A stretch of 64,000 nt of DNA, taken from contig NZ_JBIRXP010000004.1 in the NCBI RefSeq assembly GCF_044389085.1, positions 186,001 through 250,000 on the forward strand, in the 5' to 3' direction. This DNA is from Isoptericola sp044389085 (GTDB lineage Bacteria; Actinomycetota; Actinomycetes; Actinomycetales; Cellulomonadaceae). Below the pieces are notes generated by a model, which saw only the letters and a program-made list of their open reading frames with translations, was not told where the DNA came from and did no database searches. A program made the translations under genes and the position numbers. Below are positions 37,206 to 45,192 of the stretch, piece after piece (position 1 is the first letter of the stretch; every line of letters begins with the position of its first letter).

Positions 37206-38372
37206 ATGACCTCGTCCGCGACGGCGCCGCCGAGCCCGTGGGTGACCGACGTCGTGCTGGCGCTGGCCTCCACGCTGGTCGTCGCGGTCGTCATCGCGGC
37301 CGACCCGTCGGGCCAGGGCGACGCCGGCGCGGCGGCATACCTGTTCGCGGCGGGGTTCGGCGGGCTCGTGCTCCTGCGGCGGCACGCGCCCCGCACGATG
37401 CTCGTGCTCACGTTCCTCGGGGTCTGCGCCTACTACGCGCTGGGCTTCGCGCCGATCGGCATGGTGCTCCCCGCGGTCGCGGCGCTGTACGCGGCGGCGG
37501 AGCGGGGCCGTACCGCCTGGTCGGCCGGGACCGGCGGCGTGCTCGTCGCGGTCGCCACCTGGTTCCGCGTGACCGGCGACGACGTCGACCCGTCCGTCGC
37601 GCTCACCGCCTACGACCTGGTCACCAACGTCGCCCTCACGGCCGCGGCGGTCGCGCTCGGCGTCGCCGTGCGGCTGGCGCGCGAAGCCCGCGAGCGGACG
37701 GCGCTGGTCCGCGACCTCACGGCGGCGGAGGAGGCGCACGCCGCGCAGGAGCGGTTGCAGGCGGAGCGGCTGCGCATCGCCCGCGACCTGCACGACACCG
37801 TCGGGCACGAGCTGTCCGTCGTGGCCCTGCACGCGGGGGTGGCGCAGGAGGCCGTGGGTCGGGACGACGACGCCGCCCGTGCCGCGCTCCACCAGGTGCG
37901 GGAGGCGGCGTCGGGCACGCTCGACGAGCTGCGCGCCACGGTGAAGGTGCTGCGGTCGGCGGCACCCGAGGCCGCGCCGCGCGGGGCGCTCGGCCTGTCG
38001 GGCCTCGACGCGCTGGTCGCGCCGGTGCGGGCCGCCGGCGTCGAGGTCGAGGTGGTCGACACCGTCGCGCCCGGCGTGCTCAGCGACGCGATCGACGCCG
38101 CCGCCTACCGCATCGCCCAGGAGGCCCTCACCAACGTGCTGCGCCACGCGGACGCCCGGCACGTGCGGGTCCGAGCCGCCGTCGACGACGGGCGGCTGCG
38201 CCTGAGCGTGACCGACGACGGCCGCGGCACCGGGCCCGCGCCGGGCCCCGGCACCGGGCTGGCGGGGATGCGCGAGCGCGCGGGCCTGCTGGGCGGCACG
38301 CTCACCGCGGGCGACGTGCCGGACGGCGGGTTCGCCGTCATCGCGGACCTCCCGGCGACGCTGCCCCGCTGA
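37206..38372 (+). CDS. Sensor histidine kinase (NarL-system type)
   Basis: A 388-residue kinase of the HisKA_3 group. The N-terminal half has about four transmembrane helices. The phosphorylation box is RLRIARDLHDTVGHELSVVALHAG (His near residue 196). The HATPase domain has the N box AYRIAQEALTNVLRHADA and G box VTDDGRGTG...GTGLAGMRERAGLLGG. The ATG is at 37206. The partner response regulator lies downstream in the same orientation, but the two are parted by 345 bp that contain the assembly gap. The signal is unknown. Confidence 0.92.
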   Translation: MTSSATAPPSPWVTDVVLALASTLVVAVVIAADPSGQGDAGAAAYLFAAGFGGLVLLRRHAPRTMLVLTFLGVCAYYALGFAPIGMVLPAVAALYAAAERGRTAWSAGTGGVLVAVATWFRVTGDDVDPSVALTAYDLVTNVALTAAAVALGVAVRLAREARERTALVRDLTAAEEAHAAQERLQAERLRIARDLHDTVGHELSVVALHAGVAQEAVGRDDDAARAALHQVREAASGTLDELRATVKVLRSAAPEAAPRGALGLSGLDALVAPVRAAGVEVEVVDTVAPGVLSDAIDAAAYRIAQEALTNVLRHADARHVRVRAAVDDGRLRLSVTDDGRGTGPAPGPGTGLAGMRERAGLLGGTLTAGDVPDGGFAVIADLPATLPR

Positions 38373-38389
38373 CGCGCCGGTCCTCGGCG

Positions 38390-38685
38390 CGGCAGTTCGT
38401 GCTCGATGCGGCAGTTTCGGGGGGGGGGGGGGGGGGGGGCGGGCGGGGGGGGGGGGGGCCCCGCGGGGGGGGGGGGGCGGGCCCGGGGGCCTGCGGCCCG
38501 CCCCCCTCGCCGCCGCGCCGCCGGGCCCGCGGCCCCGANNNNNNNNNNGCGGCCGCCCCCCCCGCGCCGCGCCCCGGCGCCGCCCGGGGCGGGCGGGGCC
38601 GCGGGGGGGGGGGCGGGGGGGGGCGGGGGGGGCGGGGGGCGGGGGGCGGGGGGGCCCCCCCGCCCCCCCCCCCCCGAAACTGCCG
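38390..38685. other. Assembly gap in poly-G/poly-C sequence inside an inverted repeat
   Basis: The element begins with two 19-bp-spaced CGGCAGTT units (38390, 38409). CGGCAGTTTCGG (38409-38420) is matched by its complement CCGAAACTGCCG at 38674-38685. Between them the sequence is almost pure G on the left and pure C on the right, with N at 38539-38548. This is not biological coding sequence; the frames running through it are artefacts. The 345-bp gene-free stretch 38373-38717 holds nothing else. Confidence 0.9.
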
Positions 38686-38717
38686 ACGCGACGGGGCCGA
38701 CCGGACAGACTGGGGCC

Positions 38718-39374
38718 ATGATCCGGGTGGTGCTGGTCGACGACCAGGAGCTGGTGCGCGCCGGGCTGCGCCCGCTGGCGGAGCTCGACGGCGACATCAC
38801 GGTGGTGGGCGAGGCTGCCGACGGCCGCGCCGGACTGTCGCGGGTGCGCGAGCTGCGCCCCGACGTCGTGCTCATGGACGTGCGGATGCCCGGACTGGAC
38901 GGCCTGGAGGCCACCCGGGCGATCGTCGCCGACCCGGCGCTGCGCGACGTCCGGGTCCTCGTGCTCACCACGTTCGACGAGGACGAGCACGTGGTCGAGG
39001 CGATCCGCGCCGGCGCGGCCGGCTACCTGCTCAAGGACGTCTCCCCCGGCGACCTCCGCGCCGCGGTCCGCACGGTGGCCGCCGGCGACTCCCTGCTCTC
39101 CCCCGCCGTGACCGCCGCCGCGATGCGCGCCGTCGCCGCCGCGCCGCACCGGCTCGACGACGCCGCCGTCGCCGGCCTCACCGAGCGTGAGCGCGAGGTG
39201 CTCACGCTCGTGGGGCGCGGGCTCACCAACGACGAGATCGCCGCCGCGCTGCACCTCAGCCCGGCGACGGCACGCACGTACGTGAGCCGGCTGCTCACGC
39301 GGCTCGACGCGCGTGACCGTGCCGCGCTCGTCGTCCTGGCCTACGAGACGGGGCTGGTGCGACCGGGCGGGTAG
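38718..39374 (+). CDS. NarL/FixJ-type response regulator
   Basis: A 218-residue regulator. The receiver domain has acidic DDQ, the phosphorylation Asp in VVLMDVRMPGLDG, the Thr in VLTTFDED and the Lys in YLLKDVSPGDL. The C-terminal LuxR-type HTH is LTEREREVLTLVGRGLTNDEIAAALHLSPATARTYVSRLLTRLDARDR. The start is ATG 38718. It is the obvious partner of the upstream kinase. The longer frame starting in the poly-G tract is spurious. Confidence 0.93.
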   Translation: MIRVVLVDDQELVRAGLRPLAELDGDITVVGEAADGRAGLSRVRELRPDVVLMDVRMPGLDGLEATRAIVADPALRDVRVLVLTTFDEDEHVVEAIRAGAAGYLLKDVSPGDLRAAVRTVAAGDSLLSPAVTAAAMRAVAAAPHRLDDAAVAGLTEREREVLTLVGRGLTNDEIAAALHLSPATARTYVSRLLTRLDARDRAALVVLAYETGLVRPGG

Positions 39375-39397
39375 GGGTTGTCGGCCTCCGAACAGAA

Positions 39398-39417
39398 CTC
39401 GTACAGTGGTGTACGAG
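39398..39417. promoter_or_regulatory. TetR-type operator candidate
   Basis: An 8-bp perfect inverted repeat CTCGTACA-GTGG-TGTACGAG, 38 bp upstream of the DHFR-like gene start. The spacing and GTAC core resemble TetR-family operators. Confidence 0.5.
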
Positions 39418-39454
39418 AAAACAGGGGGCGGCCCACCGACCGAGGGAGCTCACC

Positions 39455-40105
39455 ATGGCCACGACCTACACGTTCGACGTCTTCTCCAGCCTCGACGGGT
39501 ACGGCGCCGCCCGCGGCGACTGGACCGGCTACTGGGGCAAGCAGGGCCCCGAGCTGCTCGAGCACCGGCTCCACCTGTTCGACACCGCGCAGCACCTGGT
39601 CCTCGGGGCGACCACCTACCGGGCGTTCGTGGACATGCTCGCCGCGAGCACGGCGGACTCCGACGTGCGCGACCCGTGGGTCACCCGCATGGTCAGCACC
39701 CCCGCGACGGTGGTGTCGAGCACCCTGCGCGAGCCCCTGCGCTGGCTCGGCGGGGCGACCGTCGCGACCGGCGACGCCGTCGACGTCGTGGCCCGGCTCA
39801 AGGAGGAGTCGCCCGTGCCGCTGCGGTCGCACGGCAGCCTGTCGCTGAACCGGGCGCTGATGGCCGCCGGGCTCGTCGACCAGCTGCGCGTGACCGTGTT
39901 CCCCGTGATCACCGGCGAGACCGGCATGGACCCGCTGTTCCACGGCGCGGCCGACTTCGACCTCGAGCTGGTCGAGACGCGGACCCTCGACGGCCGCACC
40001 CAGGAGCTCGTCTACGTGCCGACGCGGCACCCCCAGCGCGGACGCGCCGCGCCGGTGCGCCGCGGTCAGACCAGGCCGAGCTCCCGCGCCCGCACGCCCG
40101 CCTGA
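39455..40105 (+). CDS. Dihydrofolate-reductase-fold protein (RibD C-terminal type)
   Basis: A 216-residue protein. TYTFDVFSSLDGYGAARGDW, LVLGATTYRAFVDML, MVSTPATVVSSTL, LKEESPVPLRSHGSLSLNRALMAAGLVDQLRVTVFPVITGETG are the RibD_C/DHFR-like motifs of stand-alone reductases. These proteins probably reduce a small molecule with NADPH; the substrate is unknown. The C-terminal basic tail extends 40 bp past the stop of the convergent regulator gene. ATG start at 39455. Confidence 0.87.
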   Translation: MATTYTFDVFSSLDGYGAARGDWTGYWGKQGPELLEHRLHLFDTAQHLVLGATTYRAFVDMLAASTADSDVRDPWVTRMVSTPATVVSSTLREPLRWLGGATVATGDAVDVVARLKEESPVPLRSHGSLSLNRALMAAGLVDQLRVTVFPVITGETGMDPLFHGAADFDLELVETRTLDGRTQELVYVPTRHPQRGRAAPVRRGQTRPSSRARTPA

Positions 40106-40719
40106 AAGCGCGACTCCGCCCCGAGGGCGGCCATCAGCTCCGCCACGCGACGGCGGTAGGTGCGCACCCCCATCCCCATCGCGCGCGCCGCGCTCTCGTC
40201 CTTGACCCCCTGGGAGAGCAGGTCGAGCACCTGGGGCGCCATCGCGCGGATCTCGGCGAGGCGGGCGTCGAACACGGCGAGGTCCGTGGCCGACCGCCAG
40301 GCCGCGTCGAACAACGAGGTGACGCCCTGCACCGCCTCGGGCTGCGTGATCACGCTGTACGAGCGCCGGCCGGCCTGGACGTCGCCCGCGAGGATCACGA
40401 GCCGGCGGTCCAGCACGATCGTCTCGTTGATCTCGTCGGTGGTGATGCGCACCTGCGCGCCGTACCGGTCGCGGAGCAGCTTGATGTGGCGGGCGGCGAC
40501 GGGGTCGAGGAGGACGCCGGACCGGTAGACCTTGCGGACGGTCGCGGCGCCCCGCGGCGGGCGCTCCGCCGCGAGCCCCTCCGCACGGTGCGCCGCCTGC
40601 CAGGTGAACAGGTCGTTGGCGGCGCACGCCACGTCGGTCGCCGTGGCGAACAGGTGCGACGTGCGGGCGAGGAGCTCCTCCTCGCCCCGGACGATCGTGA
40701 CGGCCTCTCCGGTCTGCAT
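40066..40719 (-). CDS. LuxR-like HTH transcriptional regulator
   Basis: A 217-residue protein. The C-terminal HTH (APQVLDLLSQGVKDESAARAMGMGVRTYRRRVAELMAALGAESRFQAGVRARELGLV) is the LuxR/GerE-like type found in actinobacterial regulators. The N-terminal part has a TrmB-like sugar-sensing/phospholipase-like fold (VYRSGVLLDPVAARHIKLLRDRYGAQVRITTDEI). ATG 40719. It is divergent from the aldo/keto reductase gene, 97 bp away, and may control it. Its 3' end overlaps the DHFR-like gene by 40 bp. Confidence 0.8.
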   Translation of the reverse strand: MQTGEAVTIVRGEEELLARTSHLFATATDVACAANDLFTWQAAHRAEGLAAERPPRGAATVRKVYRSGVLLDPVAARHIKLLRDRYGAQVRITTDEINETIVLDRRLVILAGDVQAGRRSYSVITQPEAVQGVTSLFDAAWRSATDLAVFDARLAEIRAMAPQVLDLLSQGVKDESAARAMGMGVRTYRRRVAELMAALGAESRFQAGVRARELGLV

Positions 40720-40816
40720 GCCCTCGATCCTCCACCCGGTGGCAGGGTCCTGCCAGGGTCGGCAACAACCTGCCATCACCGTGGGCCGGGGGCGCAGCGC
40801 GCGGAGGCTGGACCGC

Positions 40817-41773
40817 ATGACCACCACGACCAGCACGTCCGTCCCGCCCACCACCCCGTCCACCGGGTCCACCACCCCCGACGCCGGCGCGGCGGGCACG
40901 TGGCAGCTCGGCGACCGCACCGTGAACCGCCTGGGCTTCGGCGCCATGCGGCTCGTCGGCACCCTGGGCAACCCCGTGCCCCGCCCCCGCGAGGACTCGA
41001 TCGCCGTCCTGCGGCGCGCCGTCGAGCTCGGGGTGAACCACGTCGACACCGCCGCGTTCTACTTCTTCCCCACCCGGTCGGCGAACGAGCTGATCGGGGC
41101 CGCCCTCCAGCCGTACGCCGACGACCTGGTGATCACCACGAAGATCGGCGCCTCCCAGTCGCGCGACGGCGCGTTCGAGCCCTACGCCCGGCCCGACCAG
41201 CTGCGCAGCCAGGTCGAGGAGAACATCCGGCAGCTCGGCCGCGACCACCTGGACGTCGTGAACCTGCGCTGGGGCAACGGCCTGGTGCGGGAGGCCGGGT
41301 CCGTCGCCGAGCACGTCGGCGCCCTGGCCGACCTGCGCGACGCCGGGCTGGTGCGGCACGTCGGCGTCTCCAACGTGCTGCCGGAGCAGCTCGAGGAGGC
41401 CCTGTCGGTCACGCCCGTCGTGTGCGTGCAGAACCGGTACGGCCTCACCGAGCGCGACGACGACGGCCTGCTCGCGCGGTGCGGCGAGCTCGGCATCGCG
41501 TTCGTGCCGTTCTTCTCCATGGGGGCGGCGATGCCCGGGGCGGTCCCGGGAGGCACCGCGGACGAGACCGGGGCGGCACAGGTGGCCGCCGTCGCGGCGC
41601 GGCACGGCGCGACGCCGGCCCAGGTGCGCCTGGCGTGGACCCTGCACCGCGGGCCGCACGTGCTCGCCATCCCGGGCACGGGCGACGTCGCGCACCTGGA
41701 GCAGAACGTCGCCGCGGCGGCCCTGGTGCTCGACGACGCCGACCTCGCCGTCCTCGACGCGATCGCCCCCTGA
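40817..41773 (+). CDS. Aldo/keto reductase
   Basis: A 318-residue NADPH-dependent TIM-barrel oxidoreductase. LGFGAMRLVG, the catalytic-type HVDTAAFYFFPTRSANELIGAAL (Asp-Tyr region), DLVITTKIG (Lys), VNLRWGN and the cofactor region PGTGDVAHLEQNV are clear. The N-terminal 25 residues are Thr/Pro-rich and probably dispensable. ATG 40817. Followed by the dispersed 28-bp palindrome. Confidence 0.9.
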   Translation: MTTTTSTSVPPTTPSTGSTTPDAGAAGTWQLGDRTVNRLGFGAMRLVGTLGNPVPRPREDSIAVLRRAVELGVNHVDTAAFYFFPTRSANELIGAALQPYADDLVITTKIGASQSRDGAFEPYARPDQLRSQVEENIRQLGRDHLDVVNLRWGNGLVREAGSVAEHVGALADLRDAGLVRHVGVSNVLPEQLEEALSVTPVVCVQNRYGLTERDDDGLLARCGELGIAFVPFFSMGAAMPGAVPGGTADETGAAQVAAVAARHGATPAQVRLAWTLHRGPHVLAIPGTGDVAHLEQNVAAAALVLDDADLAVLDAIAP

Positions 41774-41781
41774 GCCCGACC

Positions 41782-41851
41782 GCCGAACAGGCGGTTGACA
41801 CCGTTATCGCGCCGGAATCGGCCCGATAACGGTGTCAACCGCCTGTTCGGC
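41782..41851. repeat. 28-bp inverted repeat, dispersed family copy 2 (perfect)
   Basis: Arms 41782-41809 and 41824-41851 are perfectly complementary over 28 bp; the loop is 14 nt. It lies 8 bp after the aldo/keto reductase stop and 54 bp before the CmtR-like start. Confidence 0.9.
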
Positions 41852-41905
41852 ACCTCGTTGTTCCGCTCCTGGCATGAGTACAGGAGGGCATGTACCGTCG
41901 CGGTC

Positions 41906-42271
41906 ATGGAGACCGCGACGCTCACGCACACCGCCGCCCTGGCCCGGCTCGGGCACGCCCTGTCGGACGGCACCCGCGCGCGCATCCTGCTCGCGCTGCG
42001 CGACGCGCCCGCCTACCCGTCCGACCTGGCCGCGACGCTGGGCGTCTCCAAGCAGGTGATGAGCAACCAGCTCGCGTGCCTGCGGGGCTGCGGCCTCGTC
42101 GTGGGCCGCCAGGACGGCCGGCGCACCGAGTACCGGCTCTCCGACCCGCACCTCGCGCACGCGCTCGGCGACATGCTGCGGCTCGCGCTCGTCGTCGACC
42201 CCGACTGCTGCGGCCCGGACTGCACGTGCGCGACGCCGGCCGGCGGGACGAGTCCGGCGGACGCCGCATGA
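41906..42271 (+). CDS. cmtR: CmtR-type ArsR-family metal sensor
   Basis: A 121-residue repressor closely resembling mycobacterial CmtR, a Cd(II)/Pb(II) sensor. LARLGHALSDGTRARILLALRDAPAYPSDLAATLGVSKQVMSNQL is the winged HTH. LACLRGCGLV supplies the two cysteines that match CmtR Cys57 and Cys61, and DPDCCGPDCTC at the C-terminus supplies the third ligand region. The ATG is at 41906, after a GGAGGG site. The stop overlaps the start of the CDF transporter gene, so repressor and pump are one operon, probably autoregulated. Confidence 0.88.
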   Translation: METATLTHTAALARLGHALSDGTRARILLALRDAPAYPSDLAATLGVSKQVMSNQLACLRGCGLVVGRQDGRRTEYRLSDPHLAHALGDMLRLALVVDPDCCGPDCTCATPAGGTSPADAA

Positions 42272-43185
42272 CCCACGACCACGGCCACGCGCACGCGGGC
42301 GCCGACCACCGGGGCCGGCTCGCGATCGCGTTCGGCATCACGGCCACGATCCTCGTCGCGCAGGCCGTCGGGGCGCTGCTCACCGGCAGCCTCGCGCTGC
42401 TCGTCGACACCGCCCACATGCTCACCGACGCCGGCGGCCTCGCGCTGGCCCTGTTCGCCGCGCACCTGTCGCTGCGGCCGGCGTCGCCGCAACGCACCTG
42501 GGGCTACCGGCGCGCCGAGATCCTGGCCGCGCTGGCGCAGGCCGCCGTGCTGCTCGTCGTCGGCGTGTACGTGCTGGTGGAGGCGGTGCTGCGCCTCGCC
42601 GACCCGCCCGAGATCCCGTCCACGCAGCTCGTCGTCTTCGGCGTCATCGGGCTCGCGGGCAACCTGGCGTCGATGGCGGTCCTGGCGAGCCGCCGCGACG
42701 CCAACCTCAACCTGCGGGCCGCGTTCCTCGAGGTGCTCAACGACGCGCTGGGGTCGGTGGGCGTCATCGTCGCCGCGATCGTCATCGCCACCACGGGCTG
42801 GCAGCGGGCCGACGCCGTCGCCGCGCTGCTCATCGGGGCGCTCATCCTGCCGCGGGCGGTGCGGCTGCTGCGTGCCGCGCTGTCGGTGCTGCTGGAGTCC
42901 GCCCCGCCCGGCCTGGACCTCGAGGAGGTGCGCGCGCACCTGCTGCGCGTGGAGCACGTCCGCGACGTGCACGACGTGCACGCCTCCCTCATCGCGACCG
43001 GCCTGCCGATCCTGTCCGCGCACGTCGTGGTCGACTCGGGCTGCTTCACGGACGGCCACGCCGGCCGCATCCTCGACGAGCTGCAGGAGTGCGTGGCCAC
43101 CCACTTCGACGTCGCCGTCGAGCACTCCACCTTCCAGGTGGAGCCGGACACGCACCCGGAGCACGAGCACCCCACGCACGCCTGA
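42268..43185 (+). CDS. czcD: Cation diffusion facilitator (Zn/Cd/Co efflux)
   Basis: A 305-residue CDF transporter. The His-rich N-terminus (MTHDHGHAHAGADH) and C-terminus (HPEHEHPTHA) flank six transmembrane helices. The transport-site motifs are ALLVDTAHMLTDAGG (HxxxD in TM2) and AFLEVLNDALGS (the matching pair in TM5). The cytoplasmic domain HVRDVHDVHASLIATGLPILSAHVVVD follows. It expels divalent metal in exchange for protons. Control by the co-transcribed CmtR-like sensor suggests Cd, Pb or Zn. Confidence 0.92.
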   Translation: MTHDHGHAHAGADHRGRLAIAFGITATILVAQAVGALLTGSLALLVDTAHMLTDAGGLALALFAAHLSLRPASPQRTWGYRRAEILAALAQAAVLLVVGVYVLVEAVLRLADPPEIPSTQLVVFGVIGLAGNLASMAVLASRRDANLNLRAAFLEVLNDALGSVGVIVAAIVIATTGWQRADAVAALLIGALILPRAVRLLRAALSVLLESAPPGLDLEEVRAHLLRVEHVRDVHDVHASLIATGLPILSAHVVVDSGCFTDGHAGRILDELQECVATHFDVAVEHSTFQVEPDTHPEHEHPTHA

Positions 43186-43225
43186 GCCCCCGCATCCGGC
43201 GGAGAATCCGCATGATTCCGGGGTA

Positions 43226-43241
43226 TACAAGGAACCTTGTA
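43226..43241. promoter_or_regulatory. Operator candidate TACAAGG-AA-CCTTGTA
   Basis: A 7-bp perfect inverted repeat with a 2-nt centre in an AT-richer patch, 31 bp upstream of the ArsR-type gene. The likely role is autoregulation of that gene and its MFS partner. Confidence 0.5.
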
Positions 43242-43272
43242 CTCCTCGCAGCGCCCGCCTAGCGTCGTCGGC

Positions 43273-43890
43273 ATGGAGCGGATCGAGGCGATCACCGCCG
43301 TGCACCACCCGGTGCGGCGGCGCATCTACGACTACCTGAGCCTGCACGGCACCACCCAGGTGACGACCCTGGCGCGCGAGCTCGGGCTGCAGGTGGGCAG
43401 CGTCAGCCACCACCTGCGGATGCTGAAGCGGGCCGGCGTCGTGGAGCAGGCGCCGGACCGCACCGGGGACCGCCGCACCAGCTGGTGGCGCTCGTCGCGG
43501 CAGGGTCTGAGCTGGTCGGCCGACGATTTCTCCGACTCCCCCGCCGACGCGCTGCTCGCCCGCGAGGCGGAGCGCGCGAACGTCGAGACGCACGTCGGCC
43601 GGCTGCGCGCGTGGCACCGTCGCACCGTCCCGCTGCCGGAGTGGTCGCGCGCCGCGTTCAGCATCGACACCGTCGCGTGGGCCACGCCCGACGAGCTGGC
43701 GGCGCTCTCGGCGGCGATGCGGGAGACGGTCGCCGCCTGGCAGGCGGGTCTCGCCCAGGGCGACTCCCCCGGCGCCGACGACACCCCGCCCACCCACGAC
43801 GCCGCGCACACCGACTCCGTCGGCACCGCGACGCGGAACCAGCGCATGCCGGTCTTCGTGTTCGCCCACGGCTTCCCCACCGTGCCGTGA
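43273..43890 (+). CDS. ArsR-like winged-helix regulator
   Basis: A 205-residue regulator. ITAVHHPVRRRIYDYLSLHGTTQVTTLARELGLQVGSVSHHLRMLKRAGVVEQAPDRTGDRRTSWWR is a HTH_20/ArsR-type winged helix. The C-terminal part is a helical effector domain of unknown ligand. The ATG at 43273 is preferred over an upstream ATG that falls in the operator. The stop overlaps the MFS gene start (GTGA), so it probably controls that pump. Confidence 0.87.
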   Translation: MERIEAITAVHHPVRRRIYDYLSLHGTTQVTTLARELGLQVGSVSHHLRMLKRAGVVEQAPDRTGDRRTSWWRSSRQGLSWSADDFSDSPADALLAREAERANVETHVGRLRAWHRRTVPLPEWSRAAFSIDTVAWATPDELAALSAAMRETVAAWQAGLAQGDSPGADDTPPTHDAAHTDSVGTATRNQRMPVFVFAHGFPTVP

Positions 43891-45131
43891 CCCCGCGCGC
43901 CCCGCAGCCCGTCCTGCTGCGCGAGCCGCCGGCGTTCTCCCGCGACCGCGCCGTGCACGCGTGGATCGGCGTCAAGGCGCTGTCCGACGCCGGGGACGCG
44001 ATCTGGTCCGTCGCGCTGGCCTGGACGGCGGTGCAGATCACCACGCCCGCCGCGGCAGGCCTCGTCGTGGCCGCCGGCACGGCGCCGCGTGCCCTGGTGC
44101 TGCTCTTCGGGGGCGTGCTCGCCGACCGGGCCGACGCGCGCCGCGTGATGATCGTGTGCAACCTGCTGCGGGTGGCCGTGCTGGTCGGGGCGGCGCTGTG
44201 GGTCCTGGCCTCGCCTCCGACGGCGCTGCTCCTCACGCTCGCCGCCGTCGCATTCGGCGTGTGCGACGCGTTCTACGAACCGTCCGCGAGCACGATCGCG
44301 CGCCAGCTCGTGCGCACGGAGGACCTGCCCTCGTACACGGCGGTCGCCCAGACCGCGTCCCGGTTGGCGGCCATGGCGGGCTCCGCGGTGGGCGGCTTCC
44401 TGGTCGCCCGGGCGGGGCTGCTCGGGAGCGCGAGCGCCAACGCGGTCACCTTCGCCCTCGTCGTCGCGTTCGTCGCCATCTGGTTGCGCCCGCGCTTCGC
44501 CCTGCCGCGCGCCGACAAGGAGCCGGCGACCCGCGGGATCCGTCGCGGGTTCGCCCACCTGCGGGAGGTGCCCACCACCCGCACGCTCGTCCTCGCGCTC
44601 TCGGGGCTCAACCTCGCCGTCGGGCCCGCCGTCGGCATCGGCATCGCCCTGCGCGCTCACGACGCCGGGTGGGGCGCCCACGCCGTCGGCATCCTCGAGG
44701 CGTGCATCGGGCTGGGTGCCGCGCTCGGCGCGCTGTCGGTGGCTCGCTGGCGGCCCATGCACGAGGCGCGCGCCGGGTTCGTCGCCCTGGCCGTGCAGGG
44801 TGCGGCCGTCGTGGCGCTCGGCTCCGGCCCGGTCGGCGTCGCCGGAGCCGCGTGCCTCGTCGTCGGCCTCACCGCCGGCTACGCGTCCGCGCTCCTCGGC
44901 GCGACGTTCGCCGGCACGGTCGACCCGTCGTACCTGGGGCGGATGGCGTCGATCACCCGCCTGGGCGACGACGTCCTCATGCCTCTGGCGATGGCTGCCT
45001 TCGGGGCGCTGGCCTCGGCCACGGCGCTGTGGGTGCCGTTCGCCGTCTTCGGCGCCGCGATGGCCCTGCTGATGACGGTGCCGCTGCGCACCCCGTTGTT
45101 CCGCGAGCTCTCGCTCGGCACGCGCAGGTGA
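43887..45131 (+). CDS. MFS transporter
   Basis: A 414-residue transporter with about 12 helices. The MFS loop motif is VLADRADARRVMI and the fold start is RAVHAWIGVKALSDAGDAIWSVALAWTAVQI. The pattern is of the DHA-type/enterobactin-exporter-like (EntS/MFS_3) exporters often paired with a small ArsR-type repressor. GTG 43887 overlaps the regulator stop, indicating translational coupling. The substrate is unknown; drug or siderophore export is plausible. Confidence 0.88.
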   Translation: MTPRAPQPVLLREPPAFSRDRAVHAWIGVKALSDAGDAIWSVALAWTAVQITTPAAAGLVVAAGTAPRALVLLFGGVLADRADARRVMIVCNLLRVAVLVGAALWVLASPPTALLLTLAAVAFGVCDAFYEPSASTIARQLVRTEDLPSYTAVAQTASRLAAMAGSAVGGFLVARAGLLGSASANAVTFALVVAFVAIWLRPRFALPRADKEPATRGIRRGFAHLREVPTTRTLVLALSGLNLAVGPAVGIGIALRAHDAGWGAHAVGILEACIGLGAALGALSVARWRPMHEARAGFVALAVQGAAVVALGSGPVGVAGAACLVVGLTAGYASALLGATFAGTVDPSYLGRMASITRLGDDVLMPLAMAAFGALASATALWVPFAVFGAAMALLMTVPLRTPLFRELSLGTRR

Positions 45132-45192
45132 GGCGTGCCACGGCGCCCCGTCTCCCGTGGCGCCCCCTGACCGGCGGTGCTGTGCTGGGCAC

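Noticed and set aside
38406..38717. Poly-Gly/Arg N-terminal extension of the response regulator
   Set aside because: It is translated from the poly-G/N assembly artefact. The true start is ATG 38718.
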